The notes under the pieces were generated by a model. The model saw only the letters and a program-made list of their open reading frames with translations, was not told where the DNA came from and searched no databases. Source: Bradyrhizobium diazoefficiens USDA 110 (GTDB lineage: Bacteria; Pseudomonadota; Alphaproteobacteria; Rhizobiales; Xanthobacteraceae). Taken from it: DNA of 64,000 bases. Made by a program: the position numbers and the translations under genes. The stretch spans positions 2,776,001 to 2,840,000 of the forward strand of contig NC_004463.1 of assembly GCF_000011365.1 (NCBI RefSeq), in the 5' to 3' direction. Positions 1 through 10,951 of the stretch are shown piece after piece (position 1 is the stretch's first letter; each line of letters starts with the position of its first letter).

Positions 1-2
1 TC

Positions 3-1028
<1,026 letters not shown>

Positions 1029-1051
1029 GGCGATTTGAAATGTTGAATGCG

Positions 1052-1078
1052 AAGAGGCGGGGCCCAACCCCGCCTCTT
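1052..1078 (+). terminator. Rho-independent terminator after ppdK
   Basis: Perfect 11-bp stem (AAGAGGCGGGG at 1052-1062 with CCCCGCCTCTT at 1068-1078) and a 5-base loop, followed by TCATTTT. It lies 24 bases after the ppdK stop. Confidence 0.85.
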
Positions 1079-1105
1079 TCATTTTGAGCGGCACTCTTGC
1101 CACGC

Positions 1106-1185
1106 CGTCATTGCGAGCGCAGCGAAGCAATCCAGAATCCCTCCGCGGCGGCAGTCTGGATTGCTTCGCTCCGCTCGCAATGACG
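1106..1185. repeat. palindromic intergenic repeat, family C, copy 1
   Basis: Long inverted repeat with arms of about 31 bases (1106-1136 and 1155-1185) starting CGTCATTGCGAGCGCAGCGA and ending in its complement; one mismatch in the arms. A second copy with almost the same arms lies at 42831-42908. This is a dispersed palindromic element and not a gene. Confidence 0.85.
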
Positions 1186-1550
1186 AGACTGTTGAACGCG
1201 CATGCCGCCACACTCTCGGTGTCATCGCCCGCGGGGCATGACTGCTGTGGTGTGGAAGCGCTGTGTGCAAACGCCAACGCCGGGAACTCGTCGCGCGTCC
1301 CGTAATGATACGTGCGCGCAAGAGTTCCTTCACCATTCGCGTTGACCAGATGTTTACCGCTTCGCGTGAGGCGGCATTTACCAAGGCGCATCATTGCCCC
1401 GTGAAAACACCTGCAATCGCTTGAGTGTGCCGCGCGCGCAACGCCGATTAACGCCCCGGCAACCTAAATTGGATACTTACGAAAAAGATCGAATTGCACG
1501 GATGTACTGCGGTTCGATTTGTCTGGCGTTAGCGTAGCGTGAGCGTATCG
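1186..1550. other. intergenic stretch without a recognised gene
   Basis: 365 bases between the family C repeat and the SleB-type gene. No open frame here looks coding and no strong hairpin was noticed. The last 100 bases are AT-richer and probably hold the promoter of the downstream gene; no specific promoter boxes are claimed. Confidence 0.5.
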
Positions 1551-3005
1551 ATGTCAGTGTTGCGTAACCATCCGAAGGGCGCGCGGTTCGCGTCCTTCGG
1601 CATCGGTCTCTGCATCTTCGCATTGATGCCGAGAGAGACCGGCTATCAGGATATTGCCTCGCTGCTGGCGCGTCAGCCCGGCGTCGCCGAGCGTTGGCAG
1701 AAGCAGGTGTATTCCGCGGCGTCCTCGATCCAGCTCGCCACCTACAGTTTTTCCCGCCCCATCGGCACCTCGGTTCCGCAGAGCGCGATGGTTCGCCTCG
1801 CAAGCCTCGATGGCCGTGACGTCACCGGCGCGATCAGCCGCAATCCGGCGCTTCAGGCGCCGCCGCGCTACCAGGCCGCCGACTTTCCCAAGGTCGATCG
1901 CTCCATGAAGGGTGATCGCCTCGCTATCGTACCACCGACGACGTCTCCCGACGCTGCCGCACCGACCGCAACCCCCGCGCAGGAAGATCCCGCGACGTCG
2001 AACAGCTCGGTGTTCGGCGCCAAGACTGCCGCGTTGCCGCAAGCGATGTCGCCGGAGTCCGCAGCCGCGCTCGACCCCGAGCTCCAGGAAGCGCTTCGCG
2101 CGCCGCCGTTGCCGCAATATGCCAATCCGCCGAAGGCCAGCGACCTTGCGCGCTCGTTCGCGGTTCAGCCGCTGGAGGCGCTGAAGCGGGCCACGGCGCC
2201 CGCCGCGCCGGCGCGCGATCCCTTCAGCGTCAAGACCGCGAACCTGTTCTTCGGCAGCTCCTCGCTCGGCGGCAATCTCGAGAGCATCGAGAGCTGGCAG
2301 CCCGGCGCCGAGCCGCTGATCGTGATGCCCGACCCCGACATGAAGGTGACGGCCTCGCTGACGCCGCCGTCGGAGGAGATCGCCAAGGACATCGAGAGCG
2401 GCGAGAGCGTCGCGCCGAAGGGCGAGGTCAATGCCGACAACCAGCGCGCCAGGTCGCCGGCGGAGCGGCTCGCACTCGACGACAAGTCGCGCGCGAAATC
2501 CGAGAAGTGCCTCGCGGAAGCGGTCTACTTCGAGTCCCGCGGCGAGGCCGTGCGCGGCCAGATGGCGGTCGCGCAGGTTGTGATGAACCGCGTGTTCTCC
2601 GGCAAATATCCCGACACGGTGTGCGGAGCAGTCTATCAGAACAAGCACCGCCATTTCGCCTGCCAGTTCACCTTTGCCTGCGACAACAATCCCGACGTGA
2701 TCCGCGAGCCCGAGATGTGGGAGCGCGCCAAGAAGATCGCGAAAGCGATGCTCGACGGCCAGATCTGGCTGCCCGAGGTCGGCAAGTCCACGCATTACCA
2801 CGCCTATTGGGTGCGCCCGTCCTGGGTCGCCGAGATGAAGAAGATGTACAAGACCGGCGTGCACACCTTCTATCGCCCGCGCGCCTGGGGCGACGGCAGC
2901 GAGGAACCGAGCTGGGGCTCTCCGGCCCAGACTGCCGCACTCTCCGCCGAGCTCACGCAGGAAGCCAAGAGCTCCGCCGAGATGGGTGTGAGCGAGCGGC
3001 GCTGA
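1551..3005 (+). CDS. SleB-type cell wall hydrolase
   Basis: Protein of 484 residues from ATG 1551; a GTG at 1539 in the same frame is the alternative start. The N-terminus has a short hydrophobic stretch, followed by a long low-complexity Ala/Pro-rich region (about residues 90-310). The C-terminal third is a Hydrolase_2 (SleB) domain: AEAVYFESRGEAVRGQMAVA with the conserved Glu after YF, then VVMNRVFSGKYPDTVCGAVYQ and FACQFTFACD. SleB-type enzymes cleave peptidoglycan glycan strands. In non-sporing rhizobia they are presumed periplasmic cell-wall remodelling enzymes. Domain assignment is firm; substrate and physiological role are inferred. Confidence 0.85.
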   Translation: MSVLRNHPKGARFASFGIGLCIFALMPRETGYQDIASLLARQPGVAERWQKQVYSAASSIQLATYSFSRPIGTSVPQSAMVRLASLDGRDVTGAISRNPALQAPPRYQAADFPKVDRSMKGDRLAIVPPTTSPDAAAPTATPAQEDPATSNSSVFGAKTAALPQAMSPESAAALDPELQEALRAPPLPQYANPPKASDLARSFAVQPLEALKRATAPAAPARDPFSVKTANLFFGSSSLGGNLESIESWQPGAEPLIVMPDPDMKVTASLTPPSEEIAKDIESGESVAPKGEVNADNQRARSPAERLALDDKSRAKSEKCLAEAVYFESRGEAVRGQMAVAQVVMNRVFSGKYPDTVCGAVYQNKHRHFACQFTFACDNNPDVIREPEMWERAKKIAKAMLDGQIWLPEVGKSTHYHAYWVRPSWVAEMKKMYKTGVHTFYRPRAWGDGSEEPSWGSPAQTAALSAELTQEAKSSAEMGVSERR

Positions 3006-3040
3006 GATAGCTTACGGCTGTCGCCGTAAGCGCAGCCGTG

Positions 3041-3187
3041 CTCCCTCGCCCCGCTTGCGGGGAGAGGGTTGGGGTGAGGGGGACTCTCCACGGGGACGGT
3101 GAGAGTTAGACTCGCGGAGACTCCCCCTAACCCGGAATCCGCGCTTTCAGCGCGAATTCCGGCCTCTCCCCGCAAGCGGGGAGAGGC
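3041..3187. repeat. palindromic intergenic repeat, family A, copy 1
   Basis: Inverted repeat whose outer arms are CCCCGCTTGCGGGGAGAGG and its complement CTCTCCCCGCAAGCGGGGAG, enclosing GGGTTGGGGTGAGGG and a shorter inner palindrome. It lies between the convergent SleB-type gene and nadC. Related copies are at 28661-28780 and 32937-33095. Confidence 0.85.
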
Positions 3188-3194
3188 AAAGAAA

Positions 3195-4073
3195 TCACGC
3201 CTCGATATCCAGTGCACAATCGAAATTCGGCGCCGAATGCGTCAGCGCGCCGGACGAGGCGTAGTCGACGCCGGTCGCTGCGATTGCGGCGATCGAGTCC
3301 AGCGTGACGCCGCCGGATGCTTCCAGCTTGAGCCGTCCCTCGCTCATCCGCACCGCCTCACGCAGCGTCGCAAGGTCCATGTTATCGAGCAGTACGGCGT
3401 CAGCCATCCCCGTGTCCAGCACCTCGCGCAGTTGCGCCAGCGTATCCACCTCGATCTCGATCTTGATGAGATGGCCGGCGTGGGCGCGTGCGCGCTCCAG
3501 CACGGGGCGGATGCCGCCGGCGACCGCGATGTGGTTGTCCTTGATCAGGATCGCGTCGTCGAGGCCGAAGCGGTGGTTGAAGCCGCCGCCGCAGCGCACC
3601 GCGTATTTCTCCAGTGCGCGCAAGCCCGGCGTGGTTTTTCGCGTGCAGCAGATCCGCATCCTGCTGCCTTCGGTGCGCGCGACATAGTCCGCCGTCAGCG
3701 TCGCGACGCCCGACAGCCGCCCGACGAAGTTCAGCGCGGTCCGCTCCGCGGTGAGAATGGCGCGCGCGGGACCGGAGATCGTCAGCACGTGCTGCCCGCG
3801 GGCCATGCGCGCGGCGTCGCGAACATGCGCGCGCACCTCGATGTCGGACGACAGCTCTTGCAGCGTCGCCAGCGCCAGCGGCAGGCCGGCGATCACGCCG
3901 GACTGGCGTGCGACCAGGATCGCCTTTGCTTTTGTCGCCTCCGGGATCGTCGCGAGCGAGGTGATGTCGCCGGCGCGGCCGAGATCTTCGTCGAGCGCGC
4001 GGTGCACGGACTCGTCGATCGCGAGCGGCGAGAGGAAGGCGTCGGGATAGAGCAGGGATGTCGGGGTGATCAT
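3195..4073 (-). CDS. nadC: nicotinate-nucleotide diphosphorylase (carboxylating), NadC
   Basis: 292 residues, normal length for the family. It converts quinolinate and PRPP to nicotinate mononucleotide, CO2 and pyrophosphate, the third step of de novo NAD synthesis. Signature segments are visible: [65 protein letters not shown], and LEASGGV near the end. It is the last gene of nadA-nadB-nadC, with 11 bases between the nadB stop and its ATG, so co-transcription and coupled translation are likely. Confidence 0.96.
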   Translation of the reverse strand: MITPTSLLYPDAFLSPLAIDESVHRALDEDLGRAGDITSLATIPEATKAKAILVARQSGVIAGLPLALATLQELSSDIEVRAHVRDAARMARGQHVLTISGPARAILTAERTALNFVGRLSGVATLTADYVARTEGSRMRICCTRKTTPGLRALEKYAVRCGGGFNHRFGLDDAILIKDNHIAVAGGIRPVLERARAHAGHLIKIEIEVDTLAQLREVLDTGMADAVLLDNMDLATLREAVRMSEGRLKLEASGGVTLDSIAAIAATGVDYASSGALTHSAPNFDCALDIEA

Positions 4074-4084
4074 AGAGGACTCCG

Positions 4085-5695
4085 TCAGGCGATCATGGGT
4101 TGCGCGATGCGCGGCATTGGGCGTTCGGTGAGGTTTTCTGCGACCTCGCGCGCTGCTGCGAGGGTGGTCATCGTTCTCTTCGCCTGCGCGGGGAGATCAG
4201 CCGGATGATCGGAGCGGAAATGCGCGCCGCGGCTCTCGCACCGCGTCCAGGCCGCAGCGGCGACGAGCAGGGCTGTTGTCGCCATGTTGCGGACAGCGAT
4301 GCTCGTTGCGTCACGTTCGAGCGCAGCGAAGCTGTGCACGGCCTCCGCAAGACCGTCACCGTGACGGATCACGCCGACATGCGCGCTCATCGTCGCGCGC
4401 AGCCGCTTCACGACCGCGGCATCCGGTGCGCCGCCGCGCGGCGCCACCAATGCGTCGGGAAGGCGGGCAGCCGAGGGGATGGCGCGGCCGGCGATGTCGT
4501 CGGCGATGCGTGCGGCGTAGATCACGGCCTCCAGCAGCGAATTCGAGGCGAGGCGGTTGGCGCCATGCGCACCGGTGGAGGACACTTCGCCGCCGGCCCA
4601 TAGCCCGTCGATCGAGCTGCGGCCGCGCCCGTCCACCGCGATGCCGCCCATGTGGTAGTGCGCGGCGGGCGCGATCGGGATGGCCTGCGTGGCGGGATCG
4701 ATGCCGGCGGCGATGCAGCTCGCATGCACGGTCGGGAATTTGTCGGCGAAGCGTGCGCCCAGCGCCTGCCGTGCGTCGAGGAATGCGCCGCGCCCGGCCG
4801 CGATCTCGGCGAACACGCCGCGGGCCACGATGTCGCGCGGCGCGAGCTCGGCGAGCGGATGACGCGCCAGCATGAAACGCTCGCCATCGGCGTTGATCAG
4901 CGTCGCCCCTTCGCCGCGCAGCGCCTCCGTCGCCAGCGGTGCCGGATCGCGGCCGACCATGATGGCGGTGGGGTGAAACTGCACGAATTCAGGATCGGCG
5001 ATCACGGCGCCGGCGCGCGCGGCGATCGCAAGGCCCGATCCGCTTGCTTCAAGCGGATTGGTGGTGACGGCATAGAGATGGCCGAGGCCGCCGGTCGCGA
5101 GCACCACCGCGCGTGAGGCGAGCAGGACCGGCGGGGCGGCAGGATTGCCGGCCTCGCGCAGCTGAAGGCCGGAGACGGCGCCGTCTTCCGTCAACAGCGC
5201 TTCGGCGACGAAACCCTCGATCAGCCGGATCGACGGCGTCCGGCGCGCGGCCTCGCCCAGCGCCGCGATGATCGCTGCGCCCGCACCGTCGCCGCGCACA
5301 TGCACGATGCGGCGCGCCGAATGCGCAGCTTCCCGCCCCACCGCGAGCCTGCCTTCGAGATCGCGGTCGAACGGCACGCCATAGGCGAGCAGGTCGTGGA
5401 TGCGCGGCGCGGCCTCGCGGGCGATCCCGAGCGCGACCGCTTCGTCGACAAGGCCGCCGCCGACGGCAACCGTATCTGCGGCATGTGCTTCCGGAGTATC
5501 GCCCTCGGCCACCGCCGCGGCGATGCCGCCTTGCGCCCATGCGGACGAAGCGCCCTGTCCGAGCGGTGCCGCCGAGATCAGCGTCACCGGCCGCGGCGCG
5601 AGCTTCAGCGCACAGAACAGTCCGGCAAGGCCGCCGCCGACGATGACGACATCGTCGGTGCTGCGAGTGAGGTTGTGGATGTTGTTTGTTGTCAT
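4085..5695 (-). CDS. nadB: L-aspartate oxidase, NadB
   Basis: 536 residues from ATG 5695, chosen because GGAG stands 8 bases upstream; a TTG at 5707 would add four residues. FAD flavoprotein that oxidises L-aspartate to iminoaspartate, which NadA uses. Visible: the N-terminal dinucleotide-binding [37 protein letters not shown], the [17 protein letters not shown] block, [10 protein letters not shown] and [21 protein letters not shown]. Second gene of the nad operon. The 172-base gap to nadA is largely filled by a palindromic repeat. Confidence 0.96.
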   Translation of the reverse strand: MTTNNIHNLTRSTDDVVIVGGGLAGLFCALKLAPRPVTLISAAPLGQGASSAWAQGGIAAAVAEGDTPEAHAADTVAVGGGLVDEAVALGIAREAAPRIHDLLAYGVPFDRDLEGRLAVGREAAHSARRIVHVRGDGAGAAIIAALGEAARRTPSIRLIEGFVAEALLTEDGAVSGLQLREAGNPAAPPVLLASRAVVLATGGLGHLYAVTTNPLEASGSGLAIAARAGAVIADPEFVQFHPTAIMVGRDPAPLATEALRGEGATLINADGERFMLARHPLAELAPRDIVARGVFAEIAAGRGAFLDARQALGARFADKFPTVHASCIAAGIDPATQAIPIAPAAHYHMGGIAVDGRGRSSIDGLWAGGEVSSTGAHGANRLASNSLLEAVIYAARIADDIAGRAIPSAARLPDALVAPRGGAPDAAVVKRLRATMSAHVGVIRHGDGLAEAVHSFAALERDATSIAVRNMATTALLVAAAAWTRCESRGAHFRSDHPADLPAQAKRTMTTLAAAREVAENLTERPMPRIAQPMIA

Positions 5696-5717
5696 GGCTT
5701 TCTCCAAGCTCTCAACC

Positions 5718-5840
5718 GTCGTCCCGGCGAAGGCCGGGACCCATACTCCGCAGCAGTAGTTGTTTGGCTAAGCTGCTTGACGTCGTTCTCTGCAACCACA
5801 CCTTCCTGTGGTTATGGGTCCCGGCCTTCGCCGGGACGAC
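5718..5840. repeat. palindromic intergenic repeat, family B, copy 1, between nadA and nadB
   Basis: Outer arms GTCGTCCCGGCGAAGGCCGG plus GACCCATA and their complement at the far end. An inner hairpin CCACACCTTCCTGTGG lies at about 5797-5812. Copies 2 and 3 (24823-24944, 41948-42074) carry covarying arms (CCTGGCGAAAGCCAGG). This copy sits inside an operon and would be transcribed with nadA and nadB. Confidence 0.88.
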
Positions 5841-5867
5841 ACTGTGGGTGTTGCTGCTGTTTGATGC

Positions 5868-6986
5868 TCAATTCTTCAGATTGATCATCCGCTCGACCGA
5901 GCGTCGCGCGCGCACCGCAAGCGCGGGATCGATCGTCACCTCCTCGCGTAGCGTCAGCAGGCTCTCCAGAATGTTGGCGAGCGTGATGCGCTTCATGTGC
6001 GGGCAGAGATTGCAGGGGCGGAGCATCTCCACGTCAGGCAGCTCGGCGCGTACATTGTCGGCCATCGAGCATTCGGTGATCATCACGAGCCGCCGCGGCC
6101 GCTTCGCGCGCACCCAGTTGATCATGTGTGCGGTCGAGCCGGTAAAGTCGGCCTCGGCCAGCACGTCGGGCGGGCATTCGGGATGGGCGATGATCTGCAC
6201 CGAGGGATCGGCCTCGCGAAGCTCACGCAGCTCTCCGCCGGTGAAGCGCTCGTGCACCTCGCAGGCGCCCTTCCAGGCGATGATCTTCACGTCGGTCTTC
6301 GAGGCCACGTAGGTCGCGAGATAGCGGTCGGGCAGGAAGATCACACTCGGCGCATTGAGGCTCTCGACTACCTGCACCGCGTTCGACGAAGTGCAGCAGA
6401 TGTCCACCTCGGCCTTAACCTCCGCCGAGGTGTTGACATAGGCGACGACGGGAACGCCGGGAAATTTTTCCCGGAGCAGGCGAACGTCGGCGCCAGTGAT
6501 GCTGGCGGCAAGCGAGCAGCCGGCGCGCGAATCCGGAATCAGCACCGTCTTGTCCGGGTTGAGCAGTTTCGAGGTCTCCGCCATGAAGTGCACGCCGCAC
6601 TGGACGATGATGCCGGCCTTCACCTTGGTGGCTTCGACGGCGAGCTGGAGCGAGTCGCCGCCGATGTCGGCAACGCAGTGGAAGATCTCCGGGGCCTGGT
6701 AATTGTGCGCGAGGATCACTGCGCCTCGCGCCTGCTTCAGCTCGTTGATCGCCTTGATGGTCGGCGCCATCAGCGGCCACTCGATCGGCGGGATCACGTG
6801 CTTCACGCGCTCATAGAGCGGCGCGGTGGCGCGCTCGACCTCGTCAGTCCATTCCAGCGAGGGCATCGGCAGTATCGATCCCGTTCGTGCCGGCGCGGCG
6901 CGTGGGAAGGGCGTGATCTGGTTCGTGGCTTGGCCCTGCGGCCGGTTGGCAAAGTCGTCGGGGCCGTAAAGTCCAGTGATCGGCAT
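5868..6986 (-). CDS. nadA: quinolinate synthase, NadA
   Basis: 372 residues from ATG 6986; GGGAGG lies 5 bases upstream and a TTG at 6989 is the only nearby alternative. Condenses iminoaspartate with dihydroxyacetone phosphate to quinolinate using a [4Fe-4S] cluster. Cluster cysteines are visible in [23 protein letters not shown] and [11 protein letters not shown]. Other conserved blocks are [21 protein letters not shown] and [11 protein letters not shown]. First gene of the nad operon. Its upstream region holds two copies of a palindrome proposed here as the NAD-regulator operator. Confidence 0.96.
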   Translation of the reverse strand: MPITGLYGPDDFANRPQGQATNQITPFPRAAPARTGSILPMPSLEWTDEVERATAPLYERVKHVIPPIEWPLMAPTIKAINELKQARGAVILAHNYQAPEIFHCVADIGGDSLQLAVEATKVKAGIIVQCGVHFMAETSKLLNPDKTVLIPDSRAGCSLAASITGADVRLLREKFPGVPVVAYVNTSAEVKAEVDICCTSSNAVQVVESLNAPSVIFLPDRYLATYVASKTDVKIIAWKGACEVHERFTGGELRELREADPSVQIIAHPECPPDVLAEADFTGSTAHMINWVRAKRPRRLVMITECSMADNVRAELPDVEMLRPCNLCPHMKRITLANILESLLTLREEVTIDPALAVRARRSVERMINLKN

Positions 6987-7008
6987 CAAAGCCTCCCGCT
7001 CGTGTTAT

Positions 7009-7027
7009 TATGCTCAATGTGAGTATA
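7009..7027. promoter_or_regulatory. candidate NadQ/NrtR operator 1 upstream of nadA
   Basis: TATGCTCA-ATG-TGAGTATA, an inverted repeat with 7 of 8 positions complementary, ending 23 bases upstream of the nadA start codon. The half-site TATGCTCA recurs in operator 2. The predicted alphaproteobacterial NAD regulon is known to control nadABC; assigning this palindrome to it is inference. Confidence 0.6.
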
Positions 7028-7327
7028 TTCGGGGCCCGAGAAATCCGGCCGAGAGGCCGGGTCGCACGTCGTCATCGCCCTAATATGCTCAATCTGAGTA
7101 AATCAAAGATATCACGCATGGCCGGGAGTTGCTAGGTCTGCTCGCACACATTCCCGTCAAGTCGCGCTCCGCGGCGCCGGACCAGGTCTGGTTGAAACGC
7201 AATGCTCGCGCAGCAGCCCTTCGGAGAACGCAATCATTTTTGACTTGGGATGTTCATGCATTTGCATTAAACGAGCTGACCTGTGGCTGCCTATTTCGGA
7301 TCCGCCAACGACAAGATGAGGAACACC
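7028..7327. other. nadA/MFS divergent intergenic region
   Basis: 300 bases between divergent nadA and the MFS gene. It holds operator copy 2 and otherwise no convincing coding frame. The segment before the MFS start is AT-rich, as expected for a promoter. Confidence 0.5.
7084..7102. promoter_or_regulatory. candidate NadQ/NrtR operator 2 upstream of nadA
   Basis: TATGCTCA-ATC-TGAGTAAA, the same 3-base spacer length and left half-site as operator 1. Its centre lies 75 bases from that of operator 1, about seven helical turns, which would suit cooperative binding or looping. Inference from sequence similarity only. Confidence 0.55.
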
Positions 7328-8581
7328 ATGTCGACACAAGTGGGCGAACTCGGTCCGGTCTCGCGTTCCTCCACCTGGCGCACGCCGGCAATCATCATCC
7401 TCTGCGGCTGCGCCATCGGCATGCTCGGCTTCGGCCCGCGCTCGGCGCTCGGCTTCTTCGTGCAGCCGATGAGCCATGAGTTCGCCTGGGGGCGTGACGT
7501 GTTCGGCCTCGCCATCGCCGTGCAGAACCTGTTGTGGGGATTGGGCCAGCCGGTCGCCGGCGCGGTCGCCGATCGATTCGGCCTGTTCCGGGTGATGTGC
7601 GTCGGCGCGCTGCTCTATGCCGGCGGCCTGCTCCTGATGCGCTACTCCTCGACGCCGCTGTCGCTGAACTTAGGGGCGGGCGTGATGGTCGGCTTTGGTC
7701 TTGCCGGCTGCTCGTTCAACCTGGTGCTGTCGGCGTTCAGCAAGCTGTTGCCGCCCGAGAAGCGCGGCCTGGCGCTCGGCGCCGGTACTGCGGCGGGCTC
7801 GTTCGGTCAGTTCCTGTTCGCGCCGATCGGCGTCGCGCTGATCGACAATTTCGGCTGGCAGCAGGCGCTCACTGTGTTCGGCTTCCTGATGCTGCTGATC
7901 ATTCCGCTGTCGCTGGCGCTCTCGACGCCGCCGGTCGCAAGCACGGCAAGCGCGGCGCCTGCGGATGAGCAGACCTTCATGAAGGCGCTCGCGGAAGCCT
8001 TTGGCCACCGCTCCTATGTGCTGTTGGTGCTCGGCTTCTTCACCTGCGGCTTCCAGCTTGCTTTCATCACGGTGCATCTGCCGGCGTTCCTGGTCGATCG
8101 CGGCATCTCGACACAAACCGGCGGCTGGGTGATCGCGGCGATCGGCCTGTTCAACATCATGGGATCGCTCAGCGTCGGTTATCTCCAGAACTCGCTGCCC
8201 AAGCGCTACATCCTCTCGACCATCTATTTCACCCGCGCGCTTGCGACGCTGGCCTTCATCTCGTTCCCGATCACGCCGTTCTCGGCGATCGCGTTCGGTG
8301 CGATCTCCGGCCTGACCTGGCTGTCGACGGTGCCGCCGACCTCGGCGCTGGTCGCGCTGATGTTCGGCACGCGCTGGCTCGCGACGCTCTATGGCTTCGC
8401 CTTCGTCAGCCATCAGGTCGGGGGCTTCCTCGGCGTCTGGCTCGGCGGCATCGTGTTCGAGCGGTTCGGTTCCTACACGCCGATCTGGTGGCTCTCGATC
8501 CTGTTCGGCGTGCTCTCGGCGCTGATCAATCTTCCGATCGTGGAGAAACCCGTCGCGAGAGCGGTTGCGCAGCCTGCCTGA
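7328..8581 (+). CDS. MFS transporter (oxalate/formate antiporter-like)
   Basis: 417 residues from ATG 7328, with GAGGA 5 bases upstream; an ATG at 7316 and a frame opening at 7283 are less favoured. Inner-membrane protein with about 12 hydrophobic segments in two halves. The first half has GQPVAGAVADRFGLFRVM, a typical MFS loop 2-3 motif, and the second half follows a hydrophilic linker around residues 210-225. General shape matches MFS carboxylate carriers, but the substrate cannot be read from sequence. It is divergent from nadA and lies 41 bases before the reductase gene, so the two may be co-transcribed. Confidence 0.85.
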   Translation: MSTQVGELGPVSRSSTWRTPAIIILCGCAIGMLGFGPRSALGFFVQPMSHEFAWGRDVFGLAIAVQNLLWGLGQPVAGAVADRFGLFRVMCVGALLYAGGLLLMRYSSTPLSLNLGAGVMVGFGLAGCSFNLVLSAFSKLLPPEKRGLALGAGTAAGSFGQFLFAPIGVALIDNFGWQQALTVFGFLMLLIIPLSLALSTPPVASTASAAPADEQTFMKALAEAFGHRSYVLLVLGFFTCGFQLAFITVHLPAFLVDRGISTQTGGWVIAAIGLFNIMGSLSVGYLQNSLPKRYILSTIYFTRALATLAFISFPITPFSAIAFGAISGLTWLSTVPPTSALVALMFGTRWLATLYGFAFVSHQVGGFLGVWLGGIVFERFGSYTPIWWLSILFGVLSALINLPIVEKPVARAVAQPA

Positions 8582-8622
8582 TCGGCTAAACATCCCCGTC
8601 AAACAAGTCAGGGAGTTCAGCT

Positions 8623-9609
8623 GTGGCCACGTTCAAGGCGATCCGGATCGACAAGGCGGACAAGGGCACCACCGCGCAGCTTACGCAGTTCGACGAAGCC
8701 GAGCTGATGGAGGGCGACGTCACCGTCCGCGTGGAATGGTCGACGCTGAACTACAAGGATGGCCTCGCGCTCACCGGCAAGGCGCCGGTGGTGCGCCGCT
8801 TCCCGATGATCGCCGGCATCGACTTCGCCGGCACGGTCGAGCAATCCTCGCATCCGCAGTGGAAGGCGGGCGACAAGGTCGTCTGCACCGGCTGGGGCAT
8901 GGGCGAGACCCATCTCGGCGCTTATGCCGAGAAAGCGCGGGTGAAGGGCGACTGGCTGGTCGCCCTGCCGCAGGGCCTGTCGGCGCGCGACGCCATGGCG
9001 ATCGGCACTGCCGGCTTCACCGCAATGCTCTCGGTGCTGGCACTGGAGAAGCACGGCCTGTCGCCGAAGAGCGGCCCCGTGGTGGTGACGGGCGCGGCCG
9101 GCGGCGTCGGCTCGGTCGCGACCGCCGTGCTGTCCAAGCTCGGCTATCACGTCATCGCCTCGACCGGCCGCACCTCGGAAGCGGATTACCTGAAGCACCT
9201 CGGCGCCGCCGAGATCATCGACCGCAACGAATTGTCGGCGCCGGCCAAGCCCCTCGCCAAGGAACGCTGGGCGGGTGGTGTCGACAGCGTCGGCTCGACC
9301 ACGCTGGCCAACCTCCTGTCGATGACGAAGTACGGCGGCGCGATCGCGGCGTGCGGCCTTGCCGCCGGCATGGACCTGCCGTCTTCTGTCGCACCTTTCA
9401 TTTTGCGCGGAGTGTGCCTTCTCGGCATCGATTCCGTGATGTGCCCGATCGAGCCCAGGAAGGCCGCATGGCAGCGTCTGGCGTCCGATCTGGACCGGTC
9501 TAAACTATCTGAAATTACTCACGAAATTCCGCTCGCCGAGGTTTCCGAATGGGGCGCGAAAATCCTGTCCGGCCAGGTCCGCGGCCGGATCGTGGTAAAA
9601 ATTGTCTAA
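8623..9609 (+). CDS. MDR-family quinone oxidoreductase, AcuI/YhdH type (acryloyl-CoA reductase-like)
   Basis: 328 residues from GTG 8623 with GGGAG 7 bases upstream. Zinc-free medium-chain dehydrogenase/reductase: N-terminal GroES-like part ([30 protein letters not shown]) and an NADPH-binding Rossmann part ([23 protein letters not shown]). NGLV-like ends and [13 protein letters not shown] are typical of the YhdH/AcuI clade, whose characterised members reduce acryloyl-CoA to propionyl-CoA with NADPH. The exact substrate in this organism is inferred. Confidence 0.87.
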   Translation: MATFKAIRIDKADKGTTAQLTQFDEAELMEGDVTVRVEWSTLNYKDGLALTGKAPVVRRFPMIAGIDFAGTVEQSSHPQWKAGDKVVCTGWGMGETHLGAYAEKARVKGDWLVALPQGLSARDAMAIGTAGFTAMLSVLALEKHGLSPKSGPVVVTGAAGGVGSVATAVLSKLGYHVIASTGRTSEADYLKHLGAAEIIDRNELSAPAKPLAKERWAGGVDSVGSTTLANLLSMTKYGGAIAACGLAAGMDLPSSVAPFILRGVCLLGIDSVMCPIEPRKAAWQRLASDLDRSKLSEITHEIPLAEVSEWGAKILSGQVRGRIVVKIV

Positions 9610-9722
9610 CGGCGTTCAGACTTTACCAACCAAGCTGCTTCAATGTCGCCATGGTTAGTATGGTAAGCAGCGGGTAAAGAGATAAGGCATCGCCCGCTGC
9701 GGGGGTCGGTTCGGAGTTGAGC

Positions 9723-10322
9723 ATGCTTGCGCGTATTGTGTTGGGGGCTGTCACGGCTGCGGCGACGATTGCGCCGGCCATTGCTGGAGGCATGAACGCC
9801 GACGAGGCACGTCGCTTCGTCGCCGGCAAGGTGTTCGCCTTCACCTGTTTCGACGGCACCCGCGGCGCGGGCCGAATCCTGGATGACCTCGGCGCCGCCG
9901 GCGCCGTGCAGTTCTCGGGCGCGGGCCCGGTCCGCCATCTCCGCCTGCCCGGCAACACGCTCCAGATCCGTGGCCAGAACGTCTGCGCCTCGATCAAGGG
10001 CATTCCGTTCGAGCCCTGTTTCAACCTGGAAAAGACCGACGATCGCAGCTTCCGCGGCTCGGTGTCGGGCATGGGCTTCGCCTATTGCGACTTCCACCAC
10101 CAGGGCGGCAACCAGATGCTGATGGCGCGCGCCGTCGCGCGGCCGCGCTCGCTGCGCTCTTCTGAGCACACGGGGTCGGTCGCTACGCCGAACACCGAGG
10201 TCGCCGCGCGCGTCGAGACCCCGCGTGTTGAGAGCAGCCGGCTTGAGCCGGTGAAATCGGAAAGCAAACCGGAGCCCGCGAAGAACGAAGGCCCGCTGGA
10301 GCTGCGCCGCTCGACCCAGTGA
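9723..10322 (+). CDS. exported protein of unknown function
   Basis: 199 residues from ATG 9723, with GGAG 6 bases upstream. The first 21 residues are a cleavable-type signal peptide ending APAIAGG, so a periplasmic location is likely. The mature N-terminal part is compact, with cysteines in FAFTCFDGTRG, QNVCASIKG, EPCFNL and AYCDFHHQG, perhaps forming disulfides. The C-terminal 60 residues are a low-complexity Glu/Pro/Arg/Ser tail. Family not recognised. Confidence 0.75.
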   Translation: MLARIVLGAVTAAATIAPAIAGGMNADEARRFVAGKVFAFTCFDGTRGAGRILDDLGAAGAVQFSGAGPVRHLRLPGNTLQIRGQNVCASIKGIPFEPCFNLEKTDDRSFRGSVSGMGFAYCDFHHQGGNQMLMARAVARPRSLRSSEHTGSVATPNTEVAARVETPRVESSRLEPVKSESKPEPAKNEGPLELRRSTQ

Positions 10323-10485
10323 GCGGCTGCGCGGGACCGTCCGCGCACTTTCTCGTTGAAGACGTCCATCGAACACGAAGCCGCCGCGCCGTAGTCATAC
10401 GGACGGCGGCTTTCATGCGTTGGTAGCTGTTCGCGTCCCAGTTTGCGTACGGCCGGGGGGCGCGGCCCGATAAAAGGGTTCAACG

Positions 10486-10719
10486 ATGTCGCTGTACTTC
10501 TTCCGCATCAGTACCGGTCGCTATTCCGGCGCCGCCGATCAGCCGTATGAGTTCGAGGATCGCGCGGCCGCGTGGACCGAGATGACCGAGGTCTGCGCCA
10601 ATCTGCTCGGCGGCATCTCGCGCACCCTGAAGCCGAATGCCGAGTGGTGCATGGAGCTGCTCGACGAGAACAAGAAGCCGGTGTTTCGCATCAGCCTCGT
10701 CGGGGAGACGGTGAACTGA
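10486..10719 (+). CDS. DUF6894-like small protein
   Basis: 77 residues. It begins MSLYFFRISTGRYSGAADQP and contains FEDRAAAWTEMTEVC, which matches the pattern of small rhizobial DUF6894 proteins (Y-F-h-[IV] start, acidic D/E-x-A-A-A middle, P-x-F/W-R end). No signal peptide or membrane segment. Function unknown. Confidence 0.7.
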   Translation: MSLYFFRISTGRYSGAADQPYEFEDRAAAWTEMTEVCANLLGGISRTLKPNAEWCMELLDENKKPVFRISLVGETVN

Positions 10720-10951
10720 CACCGCCGCGAATGACGGCGCGGGCGTTAACGAACGCGAAGCATGCAAATCCGAGAAGCTTCATTTCGCTGCGCGTGAAAC
10801 GTGTGGAAGTCCACAGATTTAAGCCGCGTTTTCCGTACTTCTACCTAAGACGCGAGGGTCCCGCTTAACGTTAATGAGTAACCTGCCGGTTAGCCTTCCC
10901 GGGATGTTCACGCGCTTCGTCGCGGCAATGCGTATCCCGGGGAAAAGTTCG

